From the NCBI RefSeq assembly GCF_000699445.3, contig NC_067196.1, positions 84,930,364 through 84,994,363 of the forward strand: 64,000 nt of DNA, written 5' to 3'. The notes below the pieces were generated by a model. That model was not told where the DNA came from. It searched no databases and saw only the letters and a program-made list of their open reading frames with translations. This document shows positions 62,393 to 64,000 of this stretch, piece after piece; the first letter of the stretch is position 1; every line of letters starts with the position of its first letter. This DNA comes from Schistosoma haematobium. Taxonomy: Eukaryota; Platyhelminthes; Trematoda; Strigeidida; Schistosomatidae. The position numbers and the translations under genes were made by a program.

Positions 62393-62618
62393 TGCCAGAT
62401 CAGTGGTGTAGTTGGTTAAGCGTCTGGTGCGAGAGTGATAGGTTCTGGGTTTGAATCTCGCGGGGTGCGGGGTCGTGGATGCGCACTTCTGAGGAGTCCC
62501 ATACTAGGATGAAACGGCCGTCCAGTGCTTCCAGGTTTTCCATGGTGGTCTAGCTTCAATTGACCCATGATTTCAACCAGTGAAATTTGGAAATTTTCTA
62601 CAAAACCCCTTCTGATAT
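62393..62618 (+). mobile_element. H2 SINE, forward copy of composite 2
   Basis: tRNA-like head (GATCAGTGGTGTAGTTGG A-box-like; GGGTTTGAATCTCGC B-box-like), hammerhead (62483-62528) and full tail. The usual leader is missing; the head follows module M directly. Confidence 0.8.
62483..62528 (+). ncRNA. Hammerhead motif of H2 SINE, core intact
   Basis: CTGAGGA and GAAA intact, stem III palindrome ACGGCCGT, triplet GTC. Stem I has one mismatch next to the core (T opposite C), and stem II a G-U closing pair. One of the better-preserved H2 ribozymes here. Confidence 0.65.
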
Positions 62619-63200
62619 AGAATAATTGTATAGTAGCTAGTCATGGCAAGTTAAATAAGTATACAATTCAAGACTTAAATAACTGTTTTTAAACATTACA
62701 TAGTTAATTCAATTGACTCAGGTTCAATTCAATATTCAAGAAACTTCTGTTATTTCATCTTGTTAGCAACAATTTTAAACATTCTGAACAATATACAGGA
62801 GTAATTATATTGTGCATTTTATGTGATGAATGATTTAAGTTACTTATTCTAATTCGCTCGGTTGACTAAAATTAATGTAGGTTATTTTAGGAATACAATT
62901 TTTGTATTTGAATAAGAAAAAGCGAATTCAGAGATGAAAATTTTCTTTGAATTCGATGATTCTCATTTTTACTTGCAGTTCAATGATTCAGAAACAATTT
63001 TTCAACATTCAACTTGCAATTTTATTTTTTTCTTCATATAAAAACATATTCACAGCTAATCTCAATCATTAATAACTCAATCTTCCACATGCATACACAC
63101 ATACACAATTCGTTCGTTCATTTAACTCAACATCATGAACTTTCCACATGATTCGCATTTAAATAACTGATGCTAGGCCATTTACTAACGTCAACATCCA
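62619..63200. other. Intergenic, no gene seen
   Basis: AT-rich; nothing recognised. Confidence 0.3.
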
Positions 63201-63287
63201 AATATGATTGGATTAGCATAGTATAGATTTGATTTGATTGTTAAAACGCTATATATTTCTTTGATGATTTTGATTTTGATTATTATC

Positions 63288-63325
63288 CTGAAGAAGTCCA
63301 GACAAGTTTGCTGGACGAAACGTTG
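63288..63325 (+). ncRNA. Penelope-like hammerhead motif
   Basis: CTGAAGA (63288-63294), one extra A, stem II GTCCAG (63296-63301) against CTGGAC (63311-63316), then GAAACGTTG. This CTGAAGA...GAAACGTTG layout is known from hammerheads in terminal repeats of Penelope-like retroelements. No Penelope reverse transcriptase is nearby, and stem I is weak. Probably a relic. Confidence 0.5.
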
Positions 63326-63409
63326 TAATTATTTTAGATTTCAATCGCCAAGATCATTTCAAATATAATTTTCATATATAATGACTTATCTATACTCGGC
63401 GCCCAATTT

Positions 63410-63837
63410 TTGTCAAACTATTCTTTCTAATATTGAAGAATATTCGTATAAATTGAAAAGATTAGTGTTAGACTATATAAATTACAATCTTCTATGGAGT
63501 TTCTTCAGTACACTAGTATTTGACTAATGCTTCATTTGAGCTAACTTGTAAAATTATGTAGATTACTTTAAATGAGATTTCGGTGGAATTTTATTACCGC
63601 TACATCTTTGAACGGTTTATCAGCAAATCAGAAGTGTTTAGTTAAGGATTAATTTACGATCAAAATGTAGTAAAATTATGATAGATTAATCGTCCCAGCA
63701 TGGTAAGTAATAAAGAAAGGTTATAATTAACGATTGAGTGTCCGGTAAGAGTTATGATTTAGGGTTAAGAGCCAGAGTTTAGGAGTTCTGAGGTTGAGAG
63801 TTAGATCTAAGAGTCTTAGAGCTAGAATATGATATAT
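63410..63837. other. Intergenic, no gene seen
   Basis: AT-rich; imperfect GAGTTAG/GAGTTTAGGAG-like short repeats near 63760-63825. Confidence 0.3.
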
Positions 63838-64000
63838 TATTATTTGTTAAAACCCATAAACATTGGTACAACAGGGCACCAAATAGATATGCGCCACAGA
63901 AATCACTCAATTTTTTTAAGGGTGCCCTAACCGAAGCGGGTGGTTTTCTTAGGGGGCCACATCCGGAGCCTTCGACATGAAGGTCTAATACACAAGGCAG
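63838..64000 (-). repeat. Repeat family C, copy 3, cut by window end
   Basis: Matches 30060-30255 (GGTGGTTTTCTTAGGG box, CCACATCCGGAGCCTTCG box). It continues beyond the window. Confidence 0.75.

Overview
This is a fragment of a eukaryotic, AT-rich nuclear genome, almost certainly a blood fluke (Schistosoma). The strongest marker is a set of Sm-alpha-type SINEs (tRNA-like head, hammerhead core CTGACGAG...GAAAC, tail with CCATCTTTGCTTATA). RTE- and CR1-like LINEs, a BEL/Pao element, very short 5' introns and very long repeat-filled later introns agree with this. The species cannot be named from the window.

Two host genes are supported, both on the plus strand. (1) 8173-13555 holds the last two exons of a gene for a low-complexity, Ser/Thr/Asn/Gln-rich protein I do not recognise; its 5' end lies outside the window or was not seen. 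(2) 26329-55780 holds a gene I assembled from ten exons whose reading phases all agree. It encodes about 1027 residues with six tandem C2H2 zinc fingers (about residues 371-534) between long disordered regions, so it is probably a DNA-binding transcription regulator. Its first two introns are 41 and 35 nt; later introns run to more than 10 kb and hold most of the transposons here.

Nearly everything else is mobile DNA. RTE-like LINE (family A): a copy at 37707-40124 with both ends and a 14-bp target-site duplication (TSD) but no reverse-transcriptase core, plus fragments at 640, 9090, 12046, 18066 and 60800. APE-type LINE (family B, 3' end made of CAGT/GACT repeats): a full-length decayed copy at 44365-49118 with an 11-bp TSD, a younger copy nested in it (45557-46579, 10-bp TSD), and copies at 23105, 32044, 33990-36224, 40401, 57545 and 58470. 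CR1-like LINE pieces lie at 22914-23640 and 51662-52640. A BEL/Pao wreck lies at 19220-22815. Solo LTRs with exact 5-bp TSDs lie at 14361, 16376 and 30523.

The most interesting theme is hammerhead ribozymes. Three core types can be read: Sm-alpha (CTGACGA), a second tRNA-headed SINE family (called H2 here, CTGAGGA, about ten copies), and a Penelope-like motif (CTGAAGA) at 63288. H2 units also occur as composites with hammerhead arms in opposite orientation around a shared module of about 108 bp, seen twice 60 kb apart (2061-2540 and 62124-62618). One Sm-alpha copy (33823-33966) has lost exactly its ribozyme core, leaving stem I fused into a palindrome. All gene models, element boundaries and ribozyme structures were read by eye; no alignment or folding was run.
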